From Planctomycetota bacterium (GTDB lineage Bacteria; Planctomycetota; UBA8108; UBA1146), in contig JABHOG010000100.1 of assembly GCA_018694835.1 (NCBI GenBank), positions 38,173-102,172 of the forward strand: a DNA stretch of 64,000 nucleotides, read 5' to 3'. How positions within the stretch are numbered: the stretch's first letter is position 1; each line of letters starts with the position of its first letter. Of the stretch, positions 53,545 to 64,000 are shown one piece after another. The notes under the pieces are model-generated. The model was not told the origin of the DNA and did no database searches. It saw only the letters and a program-made list of their open reading frames with translations. The translations under genes were made by a program, and so were the position numbers.

Positions 53545-54353
53545 CGGGAGTCACTCTCCGTCTCGTCCGGCAGATTCCTCAACCAGATATTGCGGTAGCG
53601 GATCGGGTTGCCATGATCCTGCAACTTGATCTTACCGAGCGGAGCATGCTTCGAATAAGAGGGCTTTCTCCGGTGTGAGGTAGGACCGAGAAACTCTCGA
53701 TCATGATGCACCATCACTCCGTTGTGGATCACCGTCGCACGAGCAGCGGCGAGTAACGAGCCGTCCGCAGAAAACCGAGGTGCCTTGAAGATGATGTCAT
53801 ACGACTGCCACTGACCCGGGCCACGACAAGCGTTGACCAGCGGAGGCCATTGACCATAAAAAGCGGCGCACTGACCGTCGGGATAGGTCGGGTTCTGATA
53901 GGAATCGAGCACTTGAATCTCGTAGCGTTCCATCAAGAACACGCCCGAATTCCCTCTCCCCTGAGAGTCACCCTTGACCTCTGGTGGTGTGCGAAACTCG
54001 ATGTGCAGCTGGATGTCGCCAAAAGAATCCCGGGTACTGATATCGCCAGAACCTGGACGTGCCTCCATCGTCCCATCGACCACGCCCCAGCGAGCCTCCT
54101 TACCACCGCTACTCCAGGCGGACAGATCTGCCGAGGCGTCGAGTAGAACCACAGCATCATCGGGTCTCGCAGTCGAAAAGATTCCCGCTCCTGGATCCAC
54201 CACCACCGGATAGGGGCGCTCGGAATCGTGAACTTTCCACTTCTGCCCCGGAATGATGGGTGTGTCGCGATAGCCTGGACGAGGGCCGTCATCGAGCGCC
54301 AACGAAACGATCGGTATGACCAGTAAGAGCAAGACGATAGAGGTACGGTTCAT
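53541..54353 (-). CDS. Secreted DUF1080 (3-keto-disaccharide hydrolase-like) protein
   Basis: 270 aa, signal peptide about 1-19. The DUF1080 fold is recognised by RWGVVDGTMEARPGSGDISTR, NSGVFLMERYEIQVLDSYQNP and YRNIWLRNL; these form a concanavalin-like beta-sandwich. The family is abundant in Planctomycetota and Bacteroidota and some members cleave 3-keto-glycosides. Its end overlaps the start of the cyclase gene by 4 bp, which links them in one transcript for no obvious functional reason. Confidence 0.9.
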   Translation of the reverse strand: MNRTSIVLLLLVIPIVSLALDDGPRPGYRDTPIIPGQKWKVHDSERPYPVVVDPGAGIFSTARPDDAVVLLDASADLSAWSSGGKEARWGVVDGTMEARPGSGDISTRDSFGDIQLHIEFRTPPEVKGDSQGRGNSGVFLMERYEIQVLDSYQNPTYPDGQCAAFYGQWPPLVNACRGPGQWQSYDIIFKAPRFSADGSLLAAARATVIHNGVMVHHDREFLGPTSHRRKPSYSKHAPLGKIKLQDHGNPIRYRNIWLRNLPDETESDSR

Positions 54354-54692
54354 GGTGAGTTTCTCCGATCCTTGACTTCAAGGGCAAAACTGGCGGGATC
54401 ATCACTCGGGTTCCCACCGAACCAGTCAACCGGGTCTCAGGATACGACACCACCGGGCGAGTCGGAACCGGCCCACCCAGGAACCCGCCCACCCAATCCG
54501 CCCACACACGAGTCTCGAAGAGCGGCCTCCTTCCACCGGAGTCCCGAGCACCGGTGGCTCGCTCAAGGGACTGGTTGCGATCCTTGCCACTTCCCCACCC
54601 CGTGCGACAATGAGCCGCAGTATTTTCAGCAGGATGGATCCCCGGTTGGTAGATCGACGGTAACCACCTGCTTCAGCCGCCAGGAGTACTCG
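54354..54692. other. 339-bp divergent intergenic region
   Basis: Lies between the DUF1080 gene (minus) and the DUF1549/DUF1553 gene (plus). Part of it reads as a Pro-rich open frame without codon bias (54372 onward), which I do not accept as coding. Presumably it holds both promoters; no clear promoter or operator was seen. Confidence 0.5.
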
Positions 54693-57600
54693 ATGCCAAA
54701 AGGTGTGCCGTTTCTTTTCTTTCCCGCACTGACGCTTCTGTGGCTCACCTCGAGCAACCCCACAGTCGCCGAGGAAGGTGAAGAAGCGCTCGCTCCCATC
54801 TCCTACAACCAGCAGATCCGGCCAATCCTCTCCAACAACTGCTTTCCCTGTCATGGGCCCGACTCCGCGGCTCGCAAGGCAGGCTTGCGTCTCGACAATG
54901 CCGAAGATGCATACCGAGATCGAGATGGATTCGCTGCCATCGCTCCGGGCAACAGCAGTGATAGCCTGTTGGTCGAGCGTATCTTTGCCGAGGATTCAAA
55001 CGACATCATGCCGCCGCCAAAAACTCACAAGAGCCTCGACGATACTGAGCGGGCGACGATTCGCCTGTGGATCGAACAGGGTGCGCAGTACGAACCGCAC
55101 TGGGCATGGGTGACTCCGAAACGATCGACTCCTCCTCTACCTTCGACCGGGGCCACTGCCACCGCTGTCGATGGATTCATCCGAGCACGACTCGAACAGG
55201 AGTCCTTGACCTGGAAACCGCGGGCTTCTCGCGAGGCGCTGATCCGCCGGGCCACCTTCGACCTGACCGGATTACCTCCCACCCTGTCGGAAGTCGATTC
55301 GTTCCTGGAAGATCAAGAACCGGATTCCTGGCAGCGAGTACTCGATCGCCTGCTCGACTCGCCGCGCTTTGGAGAACACTGGGGAAGGATGTGGCTCGAC
55401 GCCGCACGCTATGCCGACACCCATGGCCTCCACCTCGACAACTATCGTGAGATGTGGCCCTATCGGGACCGTGTTATCGAACTGTTCAATGAAAATCCGC
55501 CCTATGACCAGTTCCTTCTCGGTCAACTCGCCGGAGACCTGATCCCCGATGGTGATCTCGACGATCAGATTTCCAGCGGATTCGTTCGTGCCCATCCGAC
55601 CACCAGTGAGGGCGGTGCCATCAAGGATGAGTACCGCATGATTTACTCGGTGGATCGCACCAACACCTTTGGAACTGTATTTCTCGGCATGACCCTCGGA
55701 TGTGCCCAGTGCCACGATCACAAGTTCGATCCGGTGACACAGAAGGAATACTACGGCCTCTACTCCTTCTTCAACAACACCACCGAGGCGGAGATGGATG
55801 GCAATGCCAAGGCTCACGCTCCGGTGGTCAAGGTCCCAACGATGGAGCAGTCATCGATGCTGGGACAACTCACTGAAGAACTGAAGACCGCCATCGAACG
55901 ACGCGACGCCCCGAATGAAGAGATGGATACTGCTCAGGCAAACTTCGAGGCCGACTGGCGAGAACAATCGAATCGCTGGTTGGTGATGACTCCTGAGTCG
56001 CTGACCTCGACCGGCGGATCGACCATCGAGGCTCTCCCCGATCTATCGCATCTTTTCACCGGTGCCAATCCGGCCACGGATACCTACACCTTCACGGCAC
56101 TCATCGATGGCGCCACCCACCGAGCGATCCGTCTGGAAGGTCTGGTCGATCCCTCGATGCCGGCCAATGGACCCGGTCGATCCTCCAACTCCAACGTGGT
56201 GCTCAGCGAGATCGAGGCCCAGGTCGTCTCGGTCGATGGAGATCTGAATCCGATCGGCGAGCCGACCCCGATCCTCTTCAGCTCTGCCTGGGCGGACCAT
56301 GAGCAACCCAAGTTTCCCGTCAGTGCTGCCATCGACGGCGACCAGACCTCGCCCGACAAGGGCTGGGCCGTCTCCGGTTTCGATCTCAAGGAGAACCGCA
56401 CCGCCATCTTCACCAGCGACCAGCCGGTCGGTCTTGAGGGAACGGTGAGGGTGACGGTAAAACTGCTCTTCCACAGCCAGTTCGCCAATCATGCCTTTGG
56501 CAGAGTACGCCTCTCGGTGGCCCCGGATCCTCATCCGGCGGCGCAAGAAACTCGCTGGGTCGACGAGGCAGATGGGCCACTCGGCGAGACTCATCTGGAC
56601 GCGAGTCTCGGTCCCTGGAACTGGGTCGATTCGAAGGATCACCCGGTGCATTCGGGTCAACAAAGTCGCCTGCAACAGGTCGAAACTGACCGCATCTACC
56701 AGCACTACTTCTTGAAGGCTACTCAACCGCTGGAAGTGAAGGAGGGCGACCGCCTCCATGCCTGGGTCTGGATCGACGAGGCCACACCGACCCAGACCGT
56801 GATGGTTCAATTCCACAGCAACAACTCCTGGGAACATCGCGCATTCTGGGGCGAGGATCGAATCTCCTTCGGGCCGATCGGTGAAGACGTGGTCGCACAC
56901 CGTCCGATGGGAGATCTGCCGGCTCTCGGTCAGTGGGTACGACTGGAAGTGTCGGCGGATCATGTCGGACTGCCCAAGGGCTCCGTCATCGATGGCATGG
57001 CCTTCGCTCAGTTCGGGGGCAAGGCTTACTGGGATGATGCGGGAATCCTCGGATACGCCGACTTGCTCCAGATGGAGCCTTTGCTCTCCGTTCCATCCGA
57101 GCAACGGTCGGAGCAGGAGACGATGCGGTTACGCAAATGGTACCGTCAACGACACAGTCCTGACTATGTTCAGGTTCTCCAACAAATCGACCAGCTGGGC
57201 AAGGATCAGGGCAGTCTCGAGAACGAAATTCCCACCACGCTGGTCGCCTCCGAACGGATGCAACGTCGCGAAACACGGCTGCTGAACAGGGGTCAATACG
57301 ATGATCCGGTCGGCGATCCCATCGAACCGGGCATCCCCGAGTTCCTGCCGCCATTTCCCGATGACACGCCGAAGAATCGGCTCGGTCTGGCACGCTGGCT
57401 GACCGATCCTGATCACCCGCTACTGGCGCGAGTCACCGTCAACCGGATCTGGCAATCACTCTTTGGCACCGGCCTGGTCAAGACCACCGAGGACTTCGGA
57501 TCGCAGGGAGAATGGCCCAGTCATCCAGAACTGCTCGATTGGCTCGCCAGGGAATTCGTCGATACCGGTTGGGATCTGAAGAAGACCATCCGGATGTTGA

Positions 57601-58328
57601 TGTTGACCGACAGTTACTGCCAGCAGTCGATCATCACTGCGCTCGATCTGGAAAAGGACCCGGAAAATCGACTTCTTTCTCGTGGCCCTCGCTTTCGTCT
57701 CGAAGCGGAGATGATTCGCGATCAGGCGCTCTTCCTCTCGGGATTGCTGGTCGAGAAGATGGGCGGCCCCGGGGTCAAACCCTATCAACCGGAGGGACTG
57801 TGGAAAGCGGTCGGATACAGCGACAGCAATACCGTCCGCTTCAGCAAGGACTCCGGCGATGCTCTCTACCGACGAAGCATCTACACCTTCTGGAAACGCA
57901 CCAGTCCGCCACCCTTCCTGGCGATTTTCGACGCCCCGAACCGTGAAACTTGCGTGGTTCGACGAGAACGAACCAACACCCCGATGCAAGCGCTGTTACT
58001 CCTCAATGACATCCAGTACGTCGAATGTTCGCGGCAGATGGCCTCTCGCATCCATCGCGAAGCGGGGGAACAGGATGATGAACAGAAGTTGAACTCGCTG
58101 TGGCGAATGGCTACCGGCCGCAAGCCGACGGAAATGGAGTTGGAGGAGATTCACTCCTTCCTCATCGAGATGAGACAGCACTACCTGGTGCACACCGAAG
58201 ACGCTCTTCAATTGCTGATGGTGGGAGACTCCCCCTCCGGAGACCAGATCGAGCCCTCAGAACACGCGGCGTGGGCGATGGTATGCAGCCTGATTCTCAA
58301 CCTGGATGAAGTAGTGACGAAGGGATGA
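54693..58328 (+). CDS. Secreted PSCyt1-DUF1549-DUF1553 protein with large internal insert
   Basis: 1211 aa. AGGAG six bases upstream fixes the ATG at 54693. A signal peptide (about 1-28) is followed by a cytochrome-c-like segment (C50-F-P-C53-H54) and DUF1549 ([42 protein letters not shown]). A second CxxCH (C337-A-Q-C-H) lies in [12 protein letters not shown] large insert (about 400-800) with carbohydrate-binding-like beta segments separates this from DUF1553 ([58 protein letters not shown] end). Such proteins pair with DUF1501 partners and are thought to act in polysaccharide breakdown; the chemistry is not established. Confidence 0.92.
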   Translation: MPKGVPFLFFPALTLLWLTSSNPTVAEEGEEALAPISYNQQIRPILSNNCFPCHGPDSAARKAGLRLDNAEDAYRDRDGFAAIAPGNSSDSLLVERIFAEDSNDIMPPPKTHKSLDDTERATIRLWIEQGAQYEPHWAWVTPKRSTPPLPSTGATATAVDGFIRARLEQESLTWKPRASREALIRRATFDLTGLPPTLSEVDSFLEDQEPDSWQRVLDRLLDSPRFGEHWGRMWLDAARYADTHGLHLDNYREMWPYRDRVIELFNENPPYDQFLLGQLAGDLIPDGDLDDQISSGFVRAHPTTSEGGAIKDEYRMIYSVDRTNTFGTVFLGMTLGCAQCHDHKFDPVTQKEYYGLYSFFNNTTEAEMDGNAKAHAPVVKVPTMEQSSMLGQLTEELKTAIERRDAPNEEMDTAQANFEADWREQSNRWLVMTPESLTSTGGSTIEALPDLSHLFTGANPATDTYTFTALIDGATHRAIRLEGLVDPSMPANGPGRSSNSNVVLSEIEAQVVSVDGDLNPIGEPTPILFSSAWADHEQPKFPVSAAIDGDQTSPDKGWAVSGFDLKENRTAIFTSDQPVGLEGTVRVTVKLLFHSQFANHAFGRVRLSVAPDPHPAAQETRWVDEADGPLGETHLDASLGPWNWVDSKDHPVHSGQQSRLQQVETDRIYQHYFLKATQPLEVKEGDRLHAWVWIDEATPTQTVMVQFHSNNSWEHRAFWGEDRISFGPIGEDVVAHRPMGDLPALGQWVRLEVSADHVGLPKGSVIDGMAFAQFGGKAYWDDAGILGYADLLQMEPLLSVPSEQRSEQETMRLRKWYRQRHSPDYVQVLQQIDQLGKDQGSLENEIPTTLVASERMQRRETRLLNRGQYDDPVGDPIEPGIPEFLPPFPDDTPKNRLGLARWLTDPDHPLLARVTVNRIWQSLFGTGLVKTTEDFGSQGEWPSHPELLDWLAREFVDTGWDLKKTIRMLMLTDSYCQQSIITALDLEKDPENRLLSRGPRFRLEAEMIRDQALFLSGLLVEKMGGPGVKPYQPEGLWKAVGYSDSNTVRFSKDSGDALYRRSIYTFWKRTSPPPFLAIFDAPNRETCVVRRERTNTPMQALLLLNDIQYVECSRQMASRIHREAGEQDDEQKLNSLWRMATGRKPTEMELEEIHSFLIEMRQHYLVHTEDALQLLMVGDSPSGDQIEPSEHAAWAMVCSLILNLDEVVTKG

Positions 58329-58332
58329 TCCA

Positions 58333-59793
<1,461 letters not shown>

Positions 59794-59829
59794 GTGTTGC
59801 TGTCAGTTTCATCGAGATGAGTGTTGCCG

Positions 59830-60891
59830 ATGACTCTTACTGGTGAACCACTGCTGGAATTTCGCAGCAGCCCCTTCCAGCACTGGAGAGTCACTCCGGC
59901 TCAAGGTGTGGGTCATAGTGAGTTGATCCTGGTCCACGGCCTCGGTGAACACGCAGGTCGGATGATGCCGCTAGCAAGACGCTTTGCAGCGATGGGTTAT
60001 CGTTGCCGAGTACCCGATCTCCCCGGTCATGGCGCCAATGGTGAGGATTCTCACCATGCCGTGGTGAAGGCGTACCTCAAAGGTCGAGATGCCTCCGAGG
60101 TCAATGATCTCATCCAGAAGTTGCCTCCTTCACTGATCACCGAGGCGAAACAGATCGCCGCCAACAAGCACCAACAACTGTTCAGAACCACCTTCGAGGA
60201 GATCATCGAACAGGTTGAGAAGTTGACTCTCTGGAGCGCCATCGATGGCACCCAAGCGAGGGTTCCACACCATGTCTGGGGCCACAGTCTCGGAGGGCTC
60301 GCCGCATTTCATGCCGTCAGTCGTATCGATCGCGATCAGTGCTGTGCTCCCACATCCCTGGTACTCGGTTCGGCCGCCTTCTCTCCCCCCACTACTGTCG
60401 ATGATGTGCTGAAAAAACTCTTCATCGGCCAGGCGTATCTGCTCTCCTCGATCTCCTTCTTGCGCCCCTTCGCTGCGCTACAGCGACTGTTTCTCCAGTT
60501 GTTGAGGGTCGATGGAGATGGTCGCTTCGCCAATGAGTACGTCAGTGATCTACCCGACGAGCGTCTACTTCACTCGACGGACCCCTTGCAAAACCATCAG
60601 ATCCCGCTCTGTTTTGCCGGTCGCTTGCTACCCTGGATGGCTCGGGCCAGAAAAGTCGCGCGTACTCTGCGCACTCCGGTGCTGATCTTCGCTCCCGGAT
60701 TCGACCCGATCGTCAACACCACGGGTTCGAGAGCCGTAGCAGCATCTCTACCCGTCTCCATCGATGACCGTCGTCCGCAGCGTCTCGACATTCACGAGTC
60801 GATGAAGGTACACGACCTGGTTCGCTCCAGTTGCGCTGAAGCGATCATCTCGCGGATTCATTCGTGGATGAAAGGTGACCTCTGCCACTAG
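59830..60891 (+). CDS. Alpha/beta hydrolase (monoacylglycerol lipase-like)
   Basis: 353 aa; ATG at 59830 (an upstream GTG at 59821 adds three residues). LILVHGLGEHAGR is the oxyanion strand, GHSLGGLAAFH carries the nucleophile Ser, and a late APGFDPIVN and HDLVRS supply Asp and His. A helical cap (about 85-145) is longer than usual. No signal peptide; cytoplasmic esterase or lipase activity is likely. Its TAG and the TAG of glnE on the other strand overlap in CTAG. Confidence 0.88.
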   Translation: MTLTGEPLLEFRSSPFQHWRVTPAQGVGHSELILVHGLGEHAGRMMPLARRFAAMGYRCRVPDLPGHGANGEDSHHAVVKAYLKGRDASEVNDLIQKLPPSLITEAKQIAANKHQQLFRTTFEEIIEQVEKLTLWSAIDGTQARVPHHVWGHSLGGLAAFHAVSRIDRDQCCAPTSLVLGSAAFSPPTTVDDVLKKLFIGQAYLLSSISFLRPFAALQRLFLQLLRVDGDGRFANEYVSDLPDERLLHSTDPLQNHQIPLCFAGRLLPWMARARKVARTLRTPVLIFAPGFDPIVNTTGSRAVAASLPVSIDDRRPQRLDIHESMKVHDLVRSSCAEAIISRIHSWMKGDLCH

Positions 60892-63878
60892 GGGTGATGT
60901 TGCTGGAACAGCTCTCTCACCAGTTCGGTATGGTGCTCGATCTCGACCTTCATCCGCTCCTCTGGAGATCCCGCGGGGGAGGCCCTGAAGCCGATCCGGA
61001 TCGCCAGTTGCCGCAAACTCCCGTCCTCCTCGGAGACCGCCTTGACCGATGCGCGATGCATCATCGCCAGGCGATTTTCGACCATTCGCAGGAACTGATA
61101 GGCGGTGAATAGAGTGGTGGCCTCACCGGAGTCGAGCAAACCGACTTCTTCCAGCTGAGCGATGGCATTGCGGGTCCTCGGTTGCAAGATGGTGGGATGC
61201 TCACCCTGGTGGAGGAGTATCAGGCACTGGATCAAGAACTCGATGTCGATCAATCCACCACTGCCAGTCCTGAAGTCGATTTCATCTTTCTTGCCGATCG
61301 AACGACGTCGCTGATGCATCTGTCGTAACTCCTGCAGAACTTCCGCCTGGTCGACGCCCCTGCCGAGGTTCGTTCGAACCCAGTCCAGCACCTTTTGGCC
61401 CAGGTCGTCATCACCACAGACCGGATTCAATCGCACCAGCGCCTGGTGCTCCCACAGTTGCGAACGCTCACCTCTGAAGTACTCCTGAAACTCATCGAAA
61501 TGAGTGACCAGCGCCCCTCCGGCACCATCGGGGCGCAGCCTCAGATCCACATTGTAAAGTGGCCCGCCGGTGCCCGTTTGACCGAGCAATCCGGTGACCT
61601 GCTTGAGATGTTCAGCCCAGAACTGACTCGCTTCATGGCCGTCTCTGGTTTGACCGACGCCGTCGTGCACCAGGATCATGTCGATGTCGCTGGCAAAACC
61701 CATCTCGTTGCCGCCCAGTCGACCCAGCGCCAGGATGCTGTAACACGACTCCTTCGATCGTTTCGGAGTGATCAACGGACCCAGCAGTTCCTTGGTCTTG
61801 TCGAGTGCGATCTGGTCGATCACCTTCAGCAACGCCCGTGCAATCCTCGAGAGACTTCGTAGCACCTGGTCATGCGGCATCCGGCCGCTCAGATCAAGAA
61901 TGCCGATATGCACCGAATGCAACGCCCTGAACTCATGTATCCGGCGGAACAATTCCTGATCATCATCGACTCCTTCGATGGTCGACGATAACTCTTCCAG
62001 CAACGATTCCTCGGTCGAGCGCCGACCGGTGCGAACCCGATCCACCACATCGTCGAGCACTCCCGGGTGATTGAGCAACAACTCCGACAGATATCGACTC
62101 TGACCAAAGAGATCGACAAAGATCTTGCAGGTTTCGGGGTTCTCGGTCAGTTGCTGATAGAACACCGCCGGCGCACCCAGAGTCTCGACACACTGGACGA
62201 ACATCAATGCGGCCTGGTCCGGATCGGGACAGGAGCGGATCGCCTCCAGCAATACCGGGAACAGTGCGGCCAGATGGTGCCTGGCCCGCGGCGATCGAAG
62301 ACCTTGCTGCCGGGGAAAAGCCAGTCGTCGTAACAATCGGTACGCCTTCTCCGGATCGCGGAAGGAGTACTTTCTGAAGACTCGTTCGATCACCTCTGGC
62401 TCGGGTCGAAAGGCCAGGATGACATGGACCTCTCCCGCCTGGTCATCTCCGTAACCTCGAAACAGATCGTGAAACAGACTCTCCAGGATGTGACGGATTC
62501 GTTCGCGGCGGCGATCGAGTGCCTGCTGCAACTGCTCGCTCTGTTCGAAGCCGAGGGATCGTGACAGTGCCAGGAACTGTGCCGGGTCATCGGGCAAGCT
62601 GAAAGACTGGCGCTGATGCTGAAGCATCCGGTGATGCTCGACTCGCCGCAGGAAACGATAGCCATCGAGCATCCTGGCCGACTCGGTCGAAGTCAGCGCA
62701 CCGATCACTCCGAGACGACGAATCGCGTGATAGACATTTCCTCCACGGATCGACTCGTGGATCTGCCCGTGGAGCAGTTGCAGGAACTGGACCAGGTACT
62801 CGACATCGCGAATCCCTCCCCATCCCACCTTCAACTCGGCGGCGTCCTGTCCGGCGGGGCTGCTCTCGAGCACCTCCTTCCAGCCCTGCAGTCGCTGGAT
62901 TTCGTCGAGATCGAAGGGGCGCTGGTAGACGAAGTGTTCCACCTCCGCCAGCAATCGTGGCAGTCCTTCGGTATGGTCGTGAACCGCCCGACTCCGGATG
63001 TGAACGATGCGCTCCCAGGTTCCCGCTACCGCATGGAACTCGGCGCGTGCCTGGCTGACGGTTGGAACCAGCGGCCCGGTGATGCCCCCGGGTCTCAATC
63101 GCAGGTCGGTGCGGTAGAGTGGAATCGAACCGGCATATCCGGTCAGTAATCGCAAGATCCCCCGTGCCACCGTCTCGCACGGACCCGCCGGAGTCTGATC
63201 ATCTCGGATGAAGTACAGATCGATGTCGCTAGAAAAGTTCAGTTCACGACCGCCCCATTTTCCCAGGGCCACCACCGCCATCGGTAATTGAGATCCCCCC
63301 AGCACATCGAGAGCACAACGGATGGTGTGATCTGCCAGGTCGCTGAGTGCAGCGCCGGTCTGTTCGACATCAAAGAGTCCCTCCAGCTCACAGCAAACGA
63401 TGCGAAGTTGTTCACGTCGATGCCAACGGTTGAGGGCGCGAGCACGAGCAGTCTCATCGGCTCCGCCGATGACTGGCGCTTGTGGAATCTCCGCGGGCGT
63501 ACTGGTGAAGTCGGGGGAAGTCACCTCGAGCAGATGGCCCTTGGCCAGATCCACCATCGGATCCCCCGCTCCAAGAATACTGATCAGTTTTTCCAGTCGC
63601 CCCGGCTCGAGGATCACCGCGGGGAATCCGAGTGATCCACACAACAGCCGCTCCAGACCTCCGAGGGCTGCATCTGCACAGGATGCTTGCTGGAGGGCGA
63701 GGAAGATCCGCGCCTCCTGATCCTCGCCAATCTCTCTCAGAACGCTCCTGAGGTTCCACATCGCTCGATCCGGGGTGGAGATTCCGAGCTGCTGGAAGCC
63801 CTCCCGACGGATCTGCTCCGGCTCACGGGAGGAGTCCGAATTCGGCTCATTTCCTGCTTTTGACGCATCTCCTGCCAT
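60888..63878 (-). CDS. glnE: Glutamine synthetase adenylyltransferase/adenylyl-removing enzyme
   Basis: 996 aa, the normal two-domain length. The N-terminal adenylyl-removing nucleotidyltransferase has NFSSDIDLYFI and the C-terminal adenylyltransferase has GFASDIDMILVHD; both Asp pairs that bind metal are intact, and the regulatory central region is present. GGAGG precedes the ATG at 63878. GlnE modifies glutamine synthetase in response to PII signals, controlling nitrogen assimilation. No glnA or glnB is in the window. A 122-bp tail to the window edge shows no further gene. Confidence 0.93.
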   Translation of the reverse strand: MAGDASKAGNEPNSDSSREPEQIRREGFQQLGISTPDRAMWNLRSVLREIGEDQEARIFLALQQASCADAALGGLERLLCGSLGFPAVILEPGRLEKLISILGAGDPMVDLAKGHLLEVTSPDFTSTPAEIPQAPVIGGADETARARALNRWHRREQLRIVCCELEGLFDVEQTGAALSDLADHTIRCALDVLGGSQLPMAVVALGKWGGRELNFSSDIDLYFIRDDQTPAGPCETVARGILRLLTGYAGSIPLYRTDLRLRPGGITGPLVPTVSQARAEFHAVAGTWERIVHIRSRAVHDHTEGLPRLLAEVEHFVYQRPFDLDEIQRLQGWKEVLESSPAGQDAAELKVGWGGIRDVEYLVQFLQLLHGQIHESIRGGNVYHAIRRLGVIGALTSTESARMLDGYRFLRRVEHHRMLQHQRQSFSLPDDPAQFLALSRSLGFEQSEQLQQALDRRRERIRHILESLFHDLFRGYGDDQAGEVHVILAFRPEPEVIERVFRKYSFRDPEKAYRLLRRLAFPRQQGLRSPRARHHLAALFPVLLEAIRSCPDPDQAALMFVQCVETLGAPAVFYQQLTENPETCKIFVDLFGQSRYLSELLLNHPGVLDDVVDRVRTGRRSTEESLLEELSSTIEGVDDDQELFRRIHEFRALHSVHIGILDLSGRMPHDQVLRSLSRIARALLKVIDQIALDKTKELLGPLITPKRSKESCYSILALGRLGGNEMGFASDIDMILVHDGVGQTRDGHEASQFWAEHLKQVTGLLGQTGTGGPLYNVDLRLRPDGAGGALVTHFDEFQEYFRGERSQLWEHQALVRLNPVCGDDDLGQKVLDWVRTNLGRGVDQAEVLQELRQMHQRRRSIGKKDEIDFRTGSGGLIDIEFLIQCLILLHQGEHPTILQPRTRNAIAQLEEVGLLDSGEATTLFTAYQFLRMVENRLAMMHRASVKAVSEEDGSLRQLAIRIGFRASPAGSPEERMKVEIEHHTELVRELFQQHHP

Positions 63879-64000
63879 CGCACCCTCCTCTCACCTCGAT
63901 CTGGTGATCCCATTACGGGGTGCATCCTGCTCAAGGAATCGCTGCGAGTAAACCCATCACCCCGGTTCGGGTGAACTCTTCTGCCAGCACAGTTATCCTC

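Noticed and set aside
56043..57104. 353-aa antisense open frame in the DUF1553 gene
   Set aside because: Runs against a recognised gene and has no plausible start signal or domain.

Overview
The window looks like a chromosomal segment from a Planctomycetota bacterium; I cannot name the class or genus. The evidence is gene content. There are two planctomycete-type cytochrome/Tat-secreted pairs (DUF1592-family with DUF1552, and DUF1549/DUF1553 with DUF1501), a formylglycine sulfatase, a DUF1080 protein, several secreted proteins ending in a paired Asn/Asp-rich dockerin-like tail, and a large TPR/ATPase protein beside a nucleotide cyclase. I found no insertion sequence, phage gene, tRNA, rRNA or CRISPR array, and base composition looks uniform.

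Layout. 1-2.0 kb: an FHA-domain membrane protein (cut by the window edge) behind an RlmI-type rRNA methyltransferase. 2.0-8.5 kb: two divergent blocks, each headed by a related small membrane-anchored SRPBCC protein; one continues into a sulfatase, the other into the DUF1592/DUF1552 pair. 8.5-14.9 kb: a complete RND efflux operon (permease, adaptor, TolC-like lipoprotein) behind a palindrome-rich leader. 14.9-23 kb: a sialate O-acetylesterase, a four-gene ABC operon with 4-bp overlaps that joins a MacB/FtsX-type transporter to a ZnuA-like lipoprotein, and an M28 peptidase with a PDZ domain. 23-33.5 kb: GlnRS, a dockerin-tailed secreted protein, endonuclease III beside what looks like a broken small membrane gene, a Lon-N-domain protein, two lipoproteins (one a transglutaminase), a tandem CDGSH protein and an M1 peptidase. 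33.5-38.7 kb: a large surface protein and a GH95 enzyme. 38.7-41.3 kb: an operon of a Tat-exported TIM-barrel protein, a DsbD-alpha-like periplasmic protein and a redoxin. 41.4-42.7 kb: a cyclic-nucleotide sensor with a class II phosphodiesterase. 42.9-46.9 kb: a 14-bp tandem repeat and two more dockerin-tailed proteins. 47-54.4 kb: a HEPN-like/ATPase/TPR protein, a divergent GroES-like gene, a TPR-class III nucleotide cyclase and a DUF1080 protein. 54.7-64 kb: the DUF1553/DUF1501 pair, an alpha/beta hydrolase and glnE.

The most striking observation is the redoxin at 38.8-39.4 kb. Its apparent stop is a TGA at the position where relatives have the cysteine of a conserved C-terminal PYGC-(S/T)-VKY tail. 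The frame continues for six residues that match that tail, then reaches TAG. A 6-bp stem with an AGUUC loop begins 13 nt after the TGA (loop 19 nt after it), as expected for a bacterial SECIS element, and a strong terminator follows. I read this as a selenoprotein that standard annotation would truncate by seven residues.

How the genes may work together: the SIAE, GH95, sulfatase, DUF1080 and cytochrome-linked pairs suggest degradation of complex, probably fucose-containing and sulfated or acetylated glycans. The DsbD-alpha/selenoredoxin operon suggests extracytoplasmic thiol redox chemistry. The cyclic-nucleotide sensor, phosphodiesterase and cyclase suggest cNMP signalling, although the cyclase lacks the usual purine-specifying residues.
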